This document shows, piece after piece, positions 53,247-64,000 of a stretch of DNA of 64,000 nucleotides. How positions within the stretch are numbered: the first letter of the stretch is position 1; every line of letters begins with the position of its first letter. Origin of the DNA: Marinomonas sp. CT5 (GTDB lineage Bacteria; Pseudomonadota; Gammaproteobacteria; Pseudomonadales; Marinomonadaceae). The stretch covers positions 4,200,600-4,264,599 of the forward strand of contig NZ_CP025572.1 of the NCBI RefSeq assembly GCF_018336975.1, given 5' to 3'. Below the pieces are notes generated by a model. It worked only from the letters and a program-made list of their open reading frames with translations. It searched no databases and had not been told where the DNA came from. Both the position numbers and the translations under genes were made by a program.

Positions 53247-54446
53247 TTAGCGCGCTTTTTGTTTGTTGTAGACGTCGAAGATAACCGCAGCGAGCAGCAC
53301 CAAGCCCTTAATAACCTGCTGCCAATCTATTCCTATCCCTAAGATCGACATCCCGTTGTTCATAACTCCCATGATGAAAGCACCGATTACCGCACCGATC
53401 ACTTTGCCCACACCGCCTGTCATGGAAGCGCCACCAATAAAGACCGCGGCAATAACATCCAATTCGAAAGCAAAACCCGCTTTTGGCGTCGCTGTGTTCA
53501 AACGAGCCGCAAAGATCAAACCAGCTAGCGCCGCTAACATGCCCATGTTGGCAAAGGTTAAAAAGGTTAAGCGTTCGGTATTAATCCCCGACAGTTTCGC
53601 CGCTTTGACATTGCCACCGAGGGCATAAATACGACGACCAATGGTGGTGCTGTTGGTTAAGAAGGTGTAAATCGCGATCAAGACCGCCATGGTAATTAAA
53701 ACGTTTGGCAAACCACGGTAAGTACTTAACAGGTAAGACAAATAAATGATGGCAATGGCGATCAAGGCATTTTTTACGATAAAGAAAGAGAAAGGTTCGT
53801 CTTGGATACCGTATTTCAGTGCGCGCGCTCGACTGCGAGCCGCCAAAAAGACAATTGCACTGGCTGCCAACACACCCAATACCAGAGCGGTCACATTGGG
53901 ACGACCCACACCAAATACATCCGGTATGAAGCCCGTACTCAATAATTGAAAGCTTTTTGGGAAAGGGCCCACTGATTGGCCTTCTAGCAAAGCCAGCGTC
54001 AAACCGCGAAACACCAACATGCCCGCCAAGGTGACAATAAAGGCTGGTATTTTCCAATAGGCAATCCAATAGCCTTGTAAACCACCAATGATCAAACCGA
54101 CAACAAGGCACACAGGCACCACGACAAACGTGGGTAGGTCATAATTCACCGACATGACCGCTGCCAAGGCGCCGATAAAACCAACCACAGAGCCAACCGA
54201 TAAATCGATATGTCCAGCGACAATGACCAGCAGCATGCCGATAGCCATTATGATGATGTAGCTGTTTTGCAAAAATAAATTGGTTAAGTTCACCGGACGC
54301 ATCAAGGTGCCGTCCGTTAAAAACTGAAACATGGCCATGATAACGACCAAGGCAATCAACATGCCGTAGTCACGCACATGTGTTTTCAAATAGCTGGTAA
54401 CAGAAGGCGCCGATTGCTCTACTGTAGAAGTTTCTTTTGTTGTCAT
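53247..54446 (-). CDS. gguB: Sugar ABC transporter permease GguB (multiple monosaccharide)
   Basis: 399 residues, about ten helices, BPD_transp_2 fold. Segment GHIDLSVGSVVGFIGALAAVMS and ALGGNVKAAKLSGI are hallmarks of the RbsC/XylH group. GGGAGCAATA precedes the ATG. Its partners are GguA and ChvE. In the characterised Ggu system ChvE-GguAB takes up glucose, galactose, arabinose and xylose. Confidence 0.9.
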   Translation of the reverse strand: MTTKETSTVEQSAPSVTSYLKTHVRDYGMLIALVVIMAMFQFLTDGTLMRPVNLTNLFLQNSYIIIMAIGMLLVIVAGHIDLSVGSVVGFIGALAAVMSVNYDLPTFVVVPVCLVVGLIIGGLQGYWIAYWKIPAFIVTLAGMLVFRGLTLALLEGQSVGPFPKSFQLLSTGFIPDVFGVGRPNVTALVLGVLAASAIVFLAARSRARALKYGIQDEPFSFFIVKNALIAIAIIYLSYLLSTYRGLPNVLITMAVLIAIYTFLTNSTTIGRRIYALGGNVKAAKLSGINTERLTFLTFANMGMLAALAGLIFAARLNTATPKAGFAFELDVIAAVFIGGASMTGGVGKVIGAVIGAFIMGVMNNGMSILGIGIDWQQVIKGLVLLAAVIFDVYNKQKAR

Positions 54447-54478
54447 TCTTATTGCTCCCGCCGTTATTATTGCTATCG

Positions 54479-56017
54479 CTAGGCTTTAACTATCATTGAC
54501 ATGATTTTTTCTTGGCTTGCATTGGCTTTATCTAATTCACCAACTAAACGGCCTTCGTTCATCACATAAATACGATCACACATGCCAAGTAACTCCGGCA
54601 TTTCTGAAGAAATCATCACCACGCCTTTGCCGTCATCGGCCAGTTCGTTGATGATGCTGTAAATTTCAAATTTAGCGCCGACGTCTATTCCGCGAGTTGG
54701 CTCATCTAGAATCAGTACATCCGGTTGCGAATACAGCCACTTACTGAGCACCACTTTTTGTTGGTTACCACCGGATAGATTCATGACCTTTTGGAAGACA
54801 CTTGGGGTGCGAATATTGAGCGCTTGTCGATAATCTTCAGACACCTTGCGTTCGATATTGCCATCAATTACGCCATTCGAAGACACACGCTCTAGGTTAG
54901 CTAAAGTGGTATTGGTTTGAATGGTTTCTTCCAGTATCAACCCCAGCTCTTTACGGTCTTCCGTCACATAGGCCAAGCCACTTTTGATGGCTTTAGGCAC
55001 GGTCGACAAGTCAGCGACTTCGCCCCGTAAACGCACTTCTCCTTGGATATTTTTACCGTAGCTTTGTCCGAATAGACTCATTGCCAACTCAGTTCGACCT
55101 GATCCCATCAAACCCGCAATACCGACGATCTCTCCGGCATGCACATTGAACTCAACCTCATGGATCATCTGGCGATCTAATGCATCGGGATGCCAAACGT
55201 TCCAGGCGTTTACTTCCATCAGCATCTGACCGAGATGACTGTCTTGATTAGGGTGCTTTCTTGCTGGGTAACGGTTCGCCATATCGCGGCCAACCATGTC
55301 ACGAATAATGTCTTCTTCACTAATGCTGTTTGCTTGGCAGTCCAAGGTAGAGACAGAGGCACCATCACGAATAACGGTAATGCTGTCCGCAACACGGCTG
55401 ATTTCGTTCAATTTGTGGGTAATCAGAATGGAAGAGATACCCTGCTCTTTAAATTCCAATAATAAATCGAGCAATTTGGCACTGTCGTTTTCTTGCAGTG
55501 CGGCAGTGGGCTCATCCAGAATCAACAGTTTGACGTCTTTCGCCAAGGCTTTAGCAATTTCCACAAGCTGCTGTTTGCCCACACCTAGTTGACCAACTAA
55601 AGTGGATGGGGACTCTTTTAAACCCACTTTTGCTAATAACTCTTGTGTACGAGAATAGGTTTTTGGCCAGTTAATGACGCCACCTTCTACATTCTCATTA
55701 CCTAAAAATAGATTTTCTGCGATAGACAAGAGCGGTACTAACGCCAGCTCTTGGTGAATAATGATGATGCCTTTTTCTTCGCTGTCCGATATGCCAGAAA
55801 ATGCGACAGTTTCGTCATTAAAAAGAATGTCGCCGTCATAACTTCCATGTGGGTAAACACCACTAAGCACTTTCATCAGAGTCGATTTACCCGCGCCATT
55901 TTCACCCACTAAAGCGTGGATCTCGCCAGCACGAACTTTAAGGTTCACCGCATCGAGGGCTTTTACTCCAGGAAATGTCTTGGTAATGCTGCGCATTTCC
56001 AAAATAATATTTTCCAT
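54479..56017 (-). CDS. gguA: Sugar ABC transporter ATP-binding protein GguA
   Basis: About 512 residues from the ATG at 56017 (GGGA six bases upstream; the ORF has another ATG 12 bases earlier). Two fused ABC domains: Walker [32 protein letters not shown], then in the second half degenerate [11 protein letters not shown], signature [14 protein letters not shown] and [14 protein letters not shown]. This is the CUT2 sugar class. It powers uptake through GguB. Confidence 0.92.
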   Translation of the reverse strand: MENIILEMRSITKTFPGVKALDAVNLKVRAGEIHALVGENGAGKSTLMKVLSGVYPHGSYDGDILFNDETVAFSGISDSEEKGIIIIHQELALVPLLSIAENLFLGNENVEGGVINWPKTYSRTQELLAKVGLKESPSTLVGQLGVGKQQLVEIAKALAKDVKLLILDEPTAALQENDSAKLLDLLLEFKEQGISSILITHKLNEISRVADSITVIRDGASVSTLDCQANSISEEDIIRDMVGRDMANRYPARKHPNQDSHLGQMLMEVNAWNVWHPDALDRQMIHEVEFNVHAGEIVGIAGLMGSGRTELAMSLFGQSYGKNIQGEVRLRGEVADLSTVPKAIKSGLAYVTEDRKELGLILEETIQTNTTLANLERVSSNGVIDGNIERKVSEDYRQALNIRTPSVFQKVMNLSGGNQQKVVLSKWLYSQPDVLILDEPTRGIDVGAKFEIYSIINELADDGKGVVMISSEMPELLGMCDRIYVMNEGRLVGELDKANASQEKIMSMIVKA

Positions 56018-56146
56018 AAAACATCCCATTAGTGAGCACGCTACGACTGTATCGCATACAGTTCATAGCGCACTCGCTGGTTTATTATTGTTGAATTAGG
56101 ATAAATAAATTCTTACAAAGTATGGGTAAGCACAGCCATCGTGTGC

Positions 56147-57208
56147 TTATTCAACCTGAGACTTCGTATAGTAACCACTCCCTAGCAAGACATCTTTCCA
56201 GTTGGATTTATCCACTGTTACTGGCTCAAGCAAATAACTTGGCACTACTTTAATGCCGTTGTCATAAGTCGTGGTATCGTTGATTAGAGGCTTAGCATCG
56301 TTCAATACCGCTTGCACCATGCCGACGGTGACATTGGCCAATTCACGGGTATCTTTAAAGATGGTGGAATATTGCTCGCCAGCTATGATGGACTTCACCG
56401 ATGGCACTTCGGCATCTTGCCCTGTCACAATCGGCATTTTCAAATCGCCAGAACCGTAACCCACCCCTTTAAGAGACGACAGAATTCCTATGGAAATACC
56501 ATCGTATGGCGATAACACACCATCAATGCGTTTTTTAGTGTAATGGGCAGATAGAAGGTTATCCATACGCGCTTGCGCGGTGGCACCATCCCAACGCAAG
56601 GTACCCACTGTATCCATACCCATTTGACCAGAAACAATGTTTATTTTTCCTGAATCAATCATCGGCTGAAGTATCGACATGGCACCGTTATAGAAGAAGT
56701 AAGCGTTGTTATCGTCTGGAGAACCACCGAATAACTCAACGTTGTAAGGACCTTTACCACGTTTTTCCATGCCACTAACCAAAGACTTAGCTTGCAACAC
56801 ACCGACTTTGAAATTATCAAATGTTGCGTAGTAACTCACATAAGGGCTATTTTTAATCAAACGGTCATAGGAGATAACCTTGATACCAGCGGCATCGGCG
56901 TTTTCTAATGCGTTAGATAAAGTCGTACCATCAATCGCTGCGATGACAAGGACATCAACGCCTTTTACGATCATGTTCTCAATTTGAGAAAGCTGGTTTG
57001 GAATTTCATCTTCAGCGTATTGCAGATCGACTTTATAACCCGCATCTTTGAAGAGTTTTACCATGGAGTCACCATCGGTGATCCAACGAGCAGAGGATTT
57101 CGTTGGCATAGCAATACCAACATAACCATTCGCGGCCAAAGCGCTCACAGAACTCAGGGCCGTGGCACCCAGTACTAAACCAGCAATGGCATTCTTTAGA
57201 TAGTTCAT
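56147..57208 (-). CDS. chvE: Multiple-sugar-binding periplasmic protein ChvE
   Basis: 353 residues. Signal peptide to ~25 (ALAANGYVG), then a Peripla_BP_4 fold with [15 protein letters not shown] and [14 protein letters not shown], the ChvE ligand-site segments. AGGAGAAG precedes the ATG. First gene of the seven-gene operon. ChvE binds several aldoses, so the operon's sugar may be arabinose, xylose, galactose or fucose-type compounds. Confidence 0.92.
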   Translation of the reverse strand: MNYLKNAIAGLVLGATALSSVSALAANGYVGIAMPTKSSARWITDGDSMVKLFKDAGYKVDLQYAEDEIPNQLSQIENMIVKGVDVLVIAAIDGTTLSNALENADAAGIKVISYDRLIKNSPYVSYYATFDNFKVGVLQAKSLVSGMEKRGKGPYNVELFGGSPDDNNAYFFYNGAMSILQPMIDSGKINIVSGQMGMDTVGTLRWDGATAQARMDNLLSAHYTKKRIDGVLSPYDGISIGILSSLKGVGYGSGDLKMPIVTGQDAEVPSVKSIIAGEQYSTIFKDTRELANVTVGMVQAVLNDAKPLINDTTTYDNGIKVVPSYLLEPVTVDKSNWKDVLLGSGYYTKSQVE

Positions 57209-57498
57209 TAGCTTCTCCTGTTACGGCCAAGCAAGTGCCGTAAGGAACAAGCTTTAGGTGGCCATAGAATTTTTTATGATTATTTTTTCGAGCCAATCAG
57301 GTCTTAAAAAACCTGTTATGCAGAGTAGGTAAAATAAACATACCAATCAAATAGAATAAACGTTGTTGTTAATACCATTTTTGGTATGTAAATTCTTCTG
57401 AGCAACAGAATAATTTGCCGCATTACGTGCTGCGCGGGTTGGACAAATTCCGTATGATAAAACTCCCCTTTACACATTCTTTAATTTAGAAGGAATCT

Positions 57499-59082
57499 AT
57501 GGAATTCATTTGGATTTTATTTGCCTTTGTATGCGGTCTGGCCGTTAAGATGATCAACTTACCCCCATTAATTGGTTTCTTATTAGCGGGCTTTCTACTT
57601 AACTATGCAGGCTTAAAACCTAGTAGTGCACTGGACACCCTCGCAAATATTGGCATTACCCTCATGCTGTTTAGTATCGGCTTAAAGCTGCATGTCAAAG
57701 ATTTGCTTAAGCGTGAAGTTTGGGCTTCGACACTAAGCCATATGGGTATCAGCACCTTGATTTTTGTCGGCTTCGCCCTATTGCTCGGCACCTTAAGCCT
57801 TCCCTATTTTGACTTACTGGATTTTAAAACCGCCGCTTTACTCGGCTTTGCCCTCAGCTTCTCAAGTACAGTCTGTGTGATGAAGTTACTAGAGGAAAGC
57901 AGCGAGCTGAAAACACGTCATGGGCAGCTTTCCCTAGGCATACTGGTCATGCAGGACATTGTCGCCGTGGTTTTCCTTGTCGCGGCAACAGGAAAAATCC
58001 CATCCATTTGGGCATTAGGTTTATTTGCCCTGTTACTGGTTCGTCCTATTATTAACAAAATTGTCGACAAAGCAGGTCACGGGGAAATGCTGCCACTAAC
58101 GGGATTATTCCTTGCTCTAGGTGGCTATGAGCTGTTTTACCTAGTGGGTGTGAAAGGCGATCTGGGGGCATTAATTTTTGGTATCTTGTTGGCGTCTCAT
58201 TCAAAAGCCGCAGAAATGAACAAGTCACTTATGAACTTCAAAGATTTGTTCTTGATTGGCTTTTTCTTATCCATTGGCTTTACCGCGTTACCTACACTCA
58301 GCATGCTAGGCATGAGCCTGATCATCACACTCGTTATCTTGATTAAGTTCGCGCTGTTCTTCTTCCTTCTGACAAAAATGAAACTACGTGGCCGTACCTC
58401 CTTTTTGTCGTCCATGGTTCTATCCAATTACAGTGAATTTGGTTTGATCGTTGCGGCCCTGAGTGTAACAAACGGTTGGTTAGAAAAAGAATGGCTAGTC
58501 GTTTTAGCGCTTTCCGTATCTTTTTCCTTTGTGATTACCAGTATTTTGTATCGTAACGTTCACCGTATGTACCGTAAGAATAAAGACGTCATTCGTCGTT
58601 TTGAAAGCACGGAATGCTTACCTGAAGACATATTCTTGCAACCCGTAAACAGCGACATTCTTGTGGTCGGCTTAGGACGAGTTGGACGCGGGGCTTTTGA
58701 CTCGTTAAAAGGTTTGGTTGGCGACACGGTGGCAGGGATGGATGCGGATCGCAACCGTATCAATCAAATGCAAGAAGCAAAAGAAAATGTTTTTTACGGA
58801 GACGGTGAAGATGCGGATTTATGGGAGCGTTTAGACACCTCTCGCATTGAACTTATTTTGCTCGCACTACCAGCAGCGGAAGACACAACTAACGTCGCTA
58901 TACAGCTACGTAAAGCCAACTACACCGGCCAGATCGCCGCTATTGCTCGTTATCAAGATGAAAGAGAAATTCTCATCAGCAGCGGCATCGACAACGTATT
59001 CAACTTCTATACCGAGGCTGGTACCGGTTTCGCGGAAGAAAGTTTGGCACTGATTCGGCCACCAGAAAACGCTACAGCGTAA
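57499..59082 (+). CDS. Kef/CPA2-type cation:proton antiporter with C-terminal TrkA-N domain
   Basis: 527 residues. About 11-12 helices (residues 1-370) with FALSFSSTVCVMKLLEE and LGILVMQDIVAVVFLVA, the motif of CPA2 antiporters, then a cytoplasmic NAD-binding TrkA-N domain (GLGRVGRGAFDSL and GMDADRNRINQM, ~395-520). The architecture matches KefB/KefC and YbaL types; ion could be K+ or Na+. AGAAGGAATCT precedes the ATG. Divergent from chvE. Confidence 0.9.
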   Translation: MEFIWILFAFVCGLAVKMINLPPLIGFLLAGFLLNYAGLKPSSALDTLANIGITLMLFSIGLKLHVKDLLKREVWASTLSHMGISTLIFVGFALLLGTLSLPYFDLLDFKTAALLGFALSFSSTVCVMKLLEESSELKTRHGQLSLGILVMQDIVAVVFLVAATGKIPSIWALGLFALLLVRPIINKIVDKAGHGEMLPLTGLFLALGGYELFYLVGVKGDLGALIFGILLASHSKAAEMNKSLMNFKDLFLIGFFLSIGFTALPTLSMLGMSLIITLVILIKFALFFFLLTKMKLRGRTSFLSSMVLSNYSEFGLIVAALSVTNGWLEKEWLVVLALSVSFSFVITSILYRNVHRMYRKNKDVIRRFESTECLPEDIFLQPVNSDILVVGLGRVGRGAFDSLKGLVGDTVAGMDADRNRINQMQEAKENVFYGDGEDADLWERLDTSRIELILLALPAAEDTTNVAIQLRKANYTGQIAAIARYQDEREILISSGIDNVFNFYTEAGTGFAEESLALIRPPENATA

Positions 59083-59134
59083 CCAGCAAATAAATGTCCA
59101 CTTAGTCTGATTGAAATGGACTATTTTAAAACTC

Positions 59135-59168
59135 AAAAGGCAGTATCTCAAAAGAGGGACTGCCTTTT
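59135..59168 (+). terminator. Terminator after the Kef-type gene
   Basis: AAAAGGCAGT / ACTGCCTTTT with a 14-base loop containing a further CTC/GAG pair, followed by TTTTATC. Confidence 0.8.
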
Positions 59169-59315
59169 ATCATAGCGGCTATGTAAGTGCTGAATACAGT
59201 TTGATGCCTCCGCCACACGGTTGAACTTGCACGCTGAGCCATAATAATGAATGATGCCAACTAAACATAAAGCATTTTATCTTTTCAAACACACTATCTT
59301 CAATTTCGAGCGACG

Positions 59316-60170
59316 ATGACGACGCCTTTATATGATCACGTTTCATTTGAAAGTTCAGGCATTAGCTTGTGGTCTCATCTCGACTCGCCATTGACAGAAG
59401 AGATGGTTCAGAAATTTTTAAAACCTCATACCAGTGCCAACTATTTTCTAATGTTCGTCAATGACAGCCTTGTTCATTATTGCGTGGATTTGAAAAATAT
59501 CACGGTATCTGCAGGACAAGTGCTTTTCATCAAGCCGGGGCAAATTCGCATTCCCCCAAGCAGTAAAAACAAAGCAGAATACTATAAAGTTATTTTCAAT
59601 GAAGAAATCTATGGCTTATTACCTAGCCCTTGCCGTTTTTGGTTGGATCCGCTGAATGAACAAAAGGTGGCTATGTCAACGCAGGCATGGCAACGAATGA
59701 ATGATGCATTAATGCTCTTGCGCACCGCTATCCAAACAGCCGCTCCCTTAACTATCAGAATGGCGTATTTAAATTCGGTGTTACAGGAATTAGAACATGC
59801 TTATTTTTCTAACATTGAAAAGGAACCCAAGAAACGGCAGGTTCAATCATTTCTTCATTTCCAAACCTTGATTGAAAATGAGTTCATCGCACAACCTGCC
59901 ATTTCTGAAATAGCCAAGACCCTTGCTCTGAGTGATACCAGCCTATACCAGCTGGTAAAAGAATGGGCTGGAGTATCACCGAAAGAATACCTTAATCGCC
60001 GGGTTGTTTTAGAAGCTCAACGTCTACTGATTTACTCCAATCTATCGGTAAAAGAGCTAGCGGTACGGCTAGGGTTTGCCGATGAAAACTACCTTTCCCG
60101 TTTTTTCCGTAAGCAAACAGGGCAATCGATTACAGACTTTTTAGTGAAATTTAACGATATGTCTAGCTAG
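59316..60170 (+). CDS. AraC-family regulator
   Basis: 284 residues: a cupin-like N-terminal domain (~20-150, AGQVLFIKPGQIRIPP) and a C-terminal AraC double HTH (ISEIAKTLALSDTSLYQLV, then LGFADENYLSRFFRKQTG). GAGCGACG precedes the ATG. It lies 77 bases upstream of the SDR gene on the same strand and may control it; no other target is visible. The effector is unknown. Confidence 0.88.
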   Translation: MTTPLYDHVSFESSGISLWSHLDSPLTEEMVQKFLKPHTSANYFLMFVNDSLVHYCVDLKNITVSAGQVLFIKPGQIRIPPSSKNKAEYYKVIFNEEIYGLLPSPCRFWLDPLNEQKVAMSTQAWQRMNDALMLLRTAIQTAAPLTIRMAYLNSVLQELEHAYFSNIEKEPKKRQVQSFLHFQTLIENEFIAQPAISEIAKTLALSDTSLYQLVKEWAGVSPKEYLNRRVVLEAQRLLIYSNLSVKELAVRLGFADENYLSRFFRKQTGQSITDFLVKFNDMSS

Positions 60171-60247
60171 TACAATGATTTGTCTCTGTGTCATGTCGGC
60201 CCATTTTTCTACACTACCTCTATCACAAATTAACAAGAGGTGTCGTA

Positions 60248-60982
60248 ATGAAGAGTGTGTTAATCACTGGCGCAAATCAGGGAATAGGTTTGGCAACAGC
60301 GAAACATTTGGCTCATCAAGGATATTATGTTTACTTGGCTTGCCGTAACCCAGATGCTGGAGCATCTGCCGTAGAAACGCTAAAAGCGGAAGGGATTGAA
60401 AATGCCTCCTGTGTCCTATTAGATGTGACGGATCAGACATCAATTGATTTAGCGGTAGAAGAGGTGCTAAAGCAGTCAAATAGCCTAGATGCGCTCATCA
60501 ATAACGCGGGCATTCTGGGTAGCGTCAACTCAGATGGCAGCATCTCCATTGAAGAAATTAAACGCGTTTTTGAAACCAATGTTTTTGGCGTGATAAGCGT
60601 CACACGTGCTTTTCTTCCTTTGTTGCTACAGTCTAGTGCACCACGTATTGTCCATATTAGCAGTGGACTTGGATCACTTACGAATCAAAGCGACCCAGAC
60701 TGGTTGTTTGCTCAATACAAAAGTGAGGCTTACTTTCCCTCTAAAACAGCCCTTAATGCTTATTGTGTGGCACTCGCCGCAAAACTTAAATCAACCAGAT
60801 GTAAAGTTAACCTTGTGGATCCTGGCTTTGTAAAAACGGCTTTTAATGGCTTTCAGGGGTTACATGACCCAGCTAAGGCCGCGAAATTTATAAGCCATGC
60901 CGCAACGCTTCCTGAAGATGGTCCAACGGGTTGCTTTCTCTCAGAGTCAGAAGGATCATCAAATGGCATAATGCCTTGGTAA
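60248..60982 (+). CDS. SDR-family oxidoreductase (carbonyl-reductase-like)
   Basis: 244 residues from the ATG at 60248 (AGAGG upstream), giving MKSVLITGANQGIGLATAK. Motifs: TGANQGIG cofactor loop, NNAGIL, HISSGLGSL and the catalytic Tyr. The usual Tyr-x3-Lys reads Y-F-P-S-K at SEAYFPSKTALNA. No specific substrate. Downstream of the AraC regulator, likely co-transcribed. Confidence 0.88.
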   Translation: MKSVLITGANQGIGLATAKHLAHQGYYVYLACRNPDAGASAVETLKAEGIENASCVLLDVTDQTSIDLAVEEVLKQSNSLDALINNAGILGSVNSDGSISIEEIKRVFETNVFGVISVTRAFLPLLLQSSAPRIVHISSGLGSLTNQSDPDWLFAQYKSEAYFPSKTALNAYCVALAAKLKSTRCKVNLVDPGFVKTAFNGFQGLHDPAKAAKFISHAATLPEDGPTGCFLSESEGSSNGIMPW

Positions 60983-61085
60983 ACCCTATCCGATCAGACG
61001 CTATTGGCACGGCTTAAAAAATAAAAAAATGCCATAAAAAAACACGGAATCATTCACATGACACCATATTTTTTATTGAATCTAG

Positions 61086-61256
61086 TTACGCTGATTTCGC
61101 CTCATCCAGCTTAGCTTTCACCGCTTCAGCTTTCTCTGTCAGTTCTGAATAAAGCCTGATATCACCACCGCGCTGGGCCTGCATGGCTTTTTCGAGTAAA
61201 TCGCCATATTCTTTTTCGAGCTTTTTAGTAGGGTCGGACTTTAAAAAAGAAAACAT
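61086..61256 (-). CDS. DUF6435-like small protein
   Basis: 56 residues found on the minus strand: MFSFLKSDPTKKLEKEYGDL, then LLEKAMQAQRGGDIRLYSEL and a Lys/Ala-rich helix. This is the standard length and pattern of DUF6435, a conserved small helical protein of marine gammaproteobacteria with no known function. It lacks a strong ribosome site. Confidence 0.72.
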   Translation of the reverse strand: MFSFLKSDPTKKLEKEYGDLLEKAMQAQRGGDIRLYSELTEKAEAVKAKLDEAKSA

Positions 61257-61339
61257 AAGTAGCCTGTCGTTGTGAGTTGATAAAATTCATACGACACGGA
61301 GCGAGATTTAGATCGTTTTAGTTAGCGATGAAGCAAACA

Positions 61340-61373
61340 AAAACGCCAATCAGATTTCTCTGATTGGCGTTTT
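61340..61373 (-). terminator. Terminator after gltD
   Basis: Perfect 15-bp arms AAAACGCCAATCAGA / TCTGATTGGCGTTTT, loop of four, T-run on the minus strand. Confidence 0.88.
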
Positions 61374-61418
61374 GACTTAACACTCTACAAGGTTGCGAGC
61401 GCGACTAAGACATTGTGA

Positions 61419-62846
<1,428 letters not shown>

Positions 62847-62958
62847 CTATCTCCTCGGCCGCCTGTAAACAGACGGCACTTCTCTCAAATGGGTCAGACT
62901 GATTCGTTCACAGAGTTTGACTTGAACTCATTCAAGCCAAACTCCATAACAGCGTGTT

Positions 62959-64000
62959 TTATTCCGGACGTTGACGAGTATTAGCCAATAGCGCGCCTAA
63001 ACTTGCGGCTTTTGGCTTAACTAGCCAGAACTTGCCAATGTAGTCATAGAAGTTTTCTAGGATTTCTTGGCCCCATTCGCTGTCAGTTTCTCGGACGTAT
63101 TCTTCGATCACAGAGCGAAGGTGTGAACGATATTCTTCCGTTAATTCCGTACCGATACGGTGGATTTCTACCAATTCATGATTGTATTTATCCACGAAAG
63201 TACGGTCTAAATCGAGTACGTAAGCGAAGCCGCCTGTCATACCCGCACCAAAGTTGTAACCTGTATTACCAAGTACCGTCACCATACCGCCAGTCATGTA
63301 TTCACAGCAGTGATCGCCTGCGCCTTCAATAACGGTATGTGTACCCGAGTTACGTACGGCAAAACGTTCACCTGCTGTACCCGCTGCGAACAACTTACCG
63401 CCCGTCGCGCCATACAAACAAGTGTTACCAATAATGGCGGATTCTTGTGAATTGAAAACGGACCCTTTTGGCGGACGAATAACCAGCTTACCACCAGTCA
63501 TGCCTTTACCAACGTAGTCGTTAGCATCCCCTTCTAGGTACATATGCAAACCGCCAGCGTTCCAAACACCAAAACTCTGACCCGCTGTGCCGTTCAATTT
63601 CAGTGTAAGAGGCGTATCCGCCATGCCTTGGTTGCCGTAGCGTTTCGCAATTTCACCCGATAAACGCGCGCCGATAGAACGATCACAGTTGGTGACATCA
63701 AAGGCAAACTCGCCGCCTTCTTTTTCTTCCACCACGTCTTTCACTGTGTCCCACATTTTTAATGCCAATAGGCCTTTATCGTGTGGCGGGTTAAACGGAG
63801 TCTGACAATATTGCGCTTTATCCGCTGGAATCGCATCGTTACTTAAAATAGGCGACAAATCTAAGTTATTTTGCTTTTCGGTTTCACCTGGCAAGATAGT
63901 CAAAAGATCCGTACGACCAATCAAATCTTGCAGGCTGGCAACACCCAGCTTCGCTAACCATTGACGTGTATCTTCGGCCATAAAACGGAAGAAGTTTTTG
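62959..64000 (-). CDS. gltB: Glutamate synthase large subunit, C-terminal part (start outside window)
   Basis: The open frame runs off the right edge. The visible ~347 residues begin within [17 protein letters not shown] and form the C-terminal right-handed beta-helix domain ([20 protein letters not shown], then [12 protein letters not shown] and [22 protein letters not shown]), followed by the C-terminal helices ending ANTRQRPE. This is the end of the FMN/Fe-S domain region of the ~1500-residue GltB. It forms the catalytic heterodimer with GltD for ammonium assimilation. Confidence 0.95.
   Translation of the reverse strand, partial: KNFFRFMAEDTRQWLAKLGVASLQDLIGRTDLLTILPGETEKQNNLDLSPILSNDAIPADKAQYCQTPFNPPHDKGLLALKMWDTVKDVVEEKEGGEFAFDVTNCDRSIGARLSGEIAKRYGNQGMADTPLTLKLNGTAGQSFGVWNAGGLHMYLEGDANDYVGKGMTGGKLVIRPPKGSVFNSQESAIIGNTCLYGATGGKLFAAGTAGERFAVRNSGTHTVIEGAGDHCCEYMTGGMVTVLGNTGYNFGAGMTGGFAYVLDLDRTFVDKYNHELVEIHRIGTELTEEYRSHLRSVIEEYVRETDSEWGQEILENFYDYIGKFWLVKPKAASLGALLANTRQRPE

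Overview
The window looks like a moderately AT-rich marine gammaproteobacterium of the Oceanospirillales, most likely Marinomonas or a close relative. This is inferred from the mix of AapJQMP, a ChvE/Ggu-type sugar operon, GltBD, LysR/AraC regulators and DUF6435/DUF1127 small proteins, not from a marker gene. No rRNA or tRNA gene was recognised.

Layout. 0-1.3 kb: ExbB-ExbD-ExbD energiser (last ExbD cut by the window edge). 1.5-2.5 kb: CorA. 2.7-9.2 kb: an AapJQMP amino-acid ABC transporter, a GntR/FCD regulator and an IadA-type isoaspartyl dipeptidase. The two transport/peptidase promoters each carry two copies of one 9-bp operator-like motif exactly 32 bp apart. 9.2-13.1 kb: DUF1127 protein, LysE exporter, AraC, EamA exporter, LysR. 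13.3-20.7 kb: an accessory cluster led by a signal-less N-acetylmuramidase, with membrane-anchored, lamin-tail, lipoprotein, receiver-like and nuclease-like proteins, mostly unrecognised. 20.9-25.9 kb: a tight four-gene unit of a group II PLP amino-acid decarboxylase, a pentameric ligand-gated ion channel, a Cache-type membrane sensor and an MFS transporter. 26.0-34.7 kb: an accessory island with a large protein bearing a nucleotidyltransferase-like N-terminus, a REP-associated tyrosine transposase surrounded by copies of a ~110-bp inverted-repeat element, a phage-tail-like gene remnant and an MBL-fold hydrolase with a G10 tract at its metal site.

34.9-40.9 kb: a GNAT, then an R-body (refractile ribbon, 'killing trait') locus: five near-identical tandem RebB genes, one more RebB, several divergent short Reb-like proteins, a coiled-coil protein, and upstream a regulator combining a degenerate NtrC-type AAA+ domain with an AraC DNA-binding domain. 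41.2-45.3 kb: MATE and Bcr/CflA-type efflux pumps and a guanine-deaminase-like amidohydrolase. 45.9-47.9 kb: an orphan NitT/TauT-type binding protein and a LysR regulator. 48.0-57.2 kb: a seven-gene minus-strand operon for uptake (ChvE-GguA-GguB) and non-phosphorylative oxidation of a pentose or related aldose to 2-oxoglutarate (FAH protein, SDR sugar dehydrogenase, IlvD-family dehydratase, 2-oxoglutarate semialdehyde dehydrogenase). 57.5-61.3 kb: Kef-type antiporter, AraC, SDR, DUF6435. 61.4-64 kb: GltD and the C-terminal part of GltB.

Two loci stand out. The decarboxylase-channel-Cache-MFS unit could make, sense and export a biogenic amine, an inference resting on translational coupling and on the known amine gating of the bacterial channel ELIC. 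The R-body locus has an unusually large reb repertoire and an unusual regulator.
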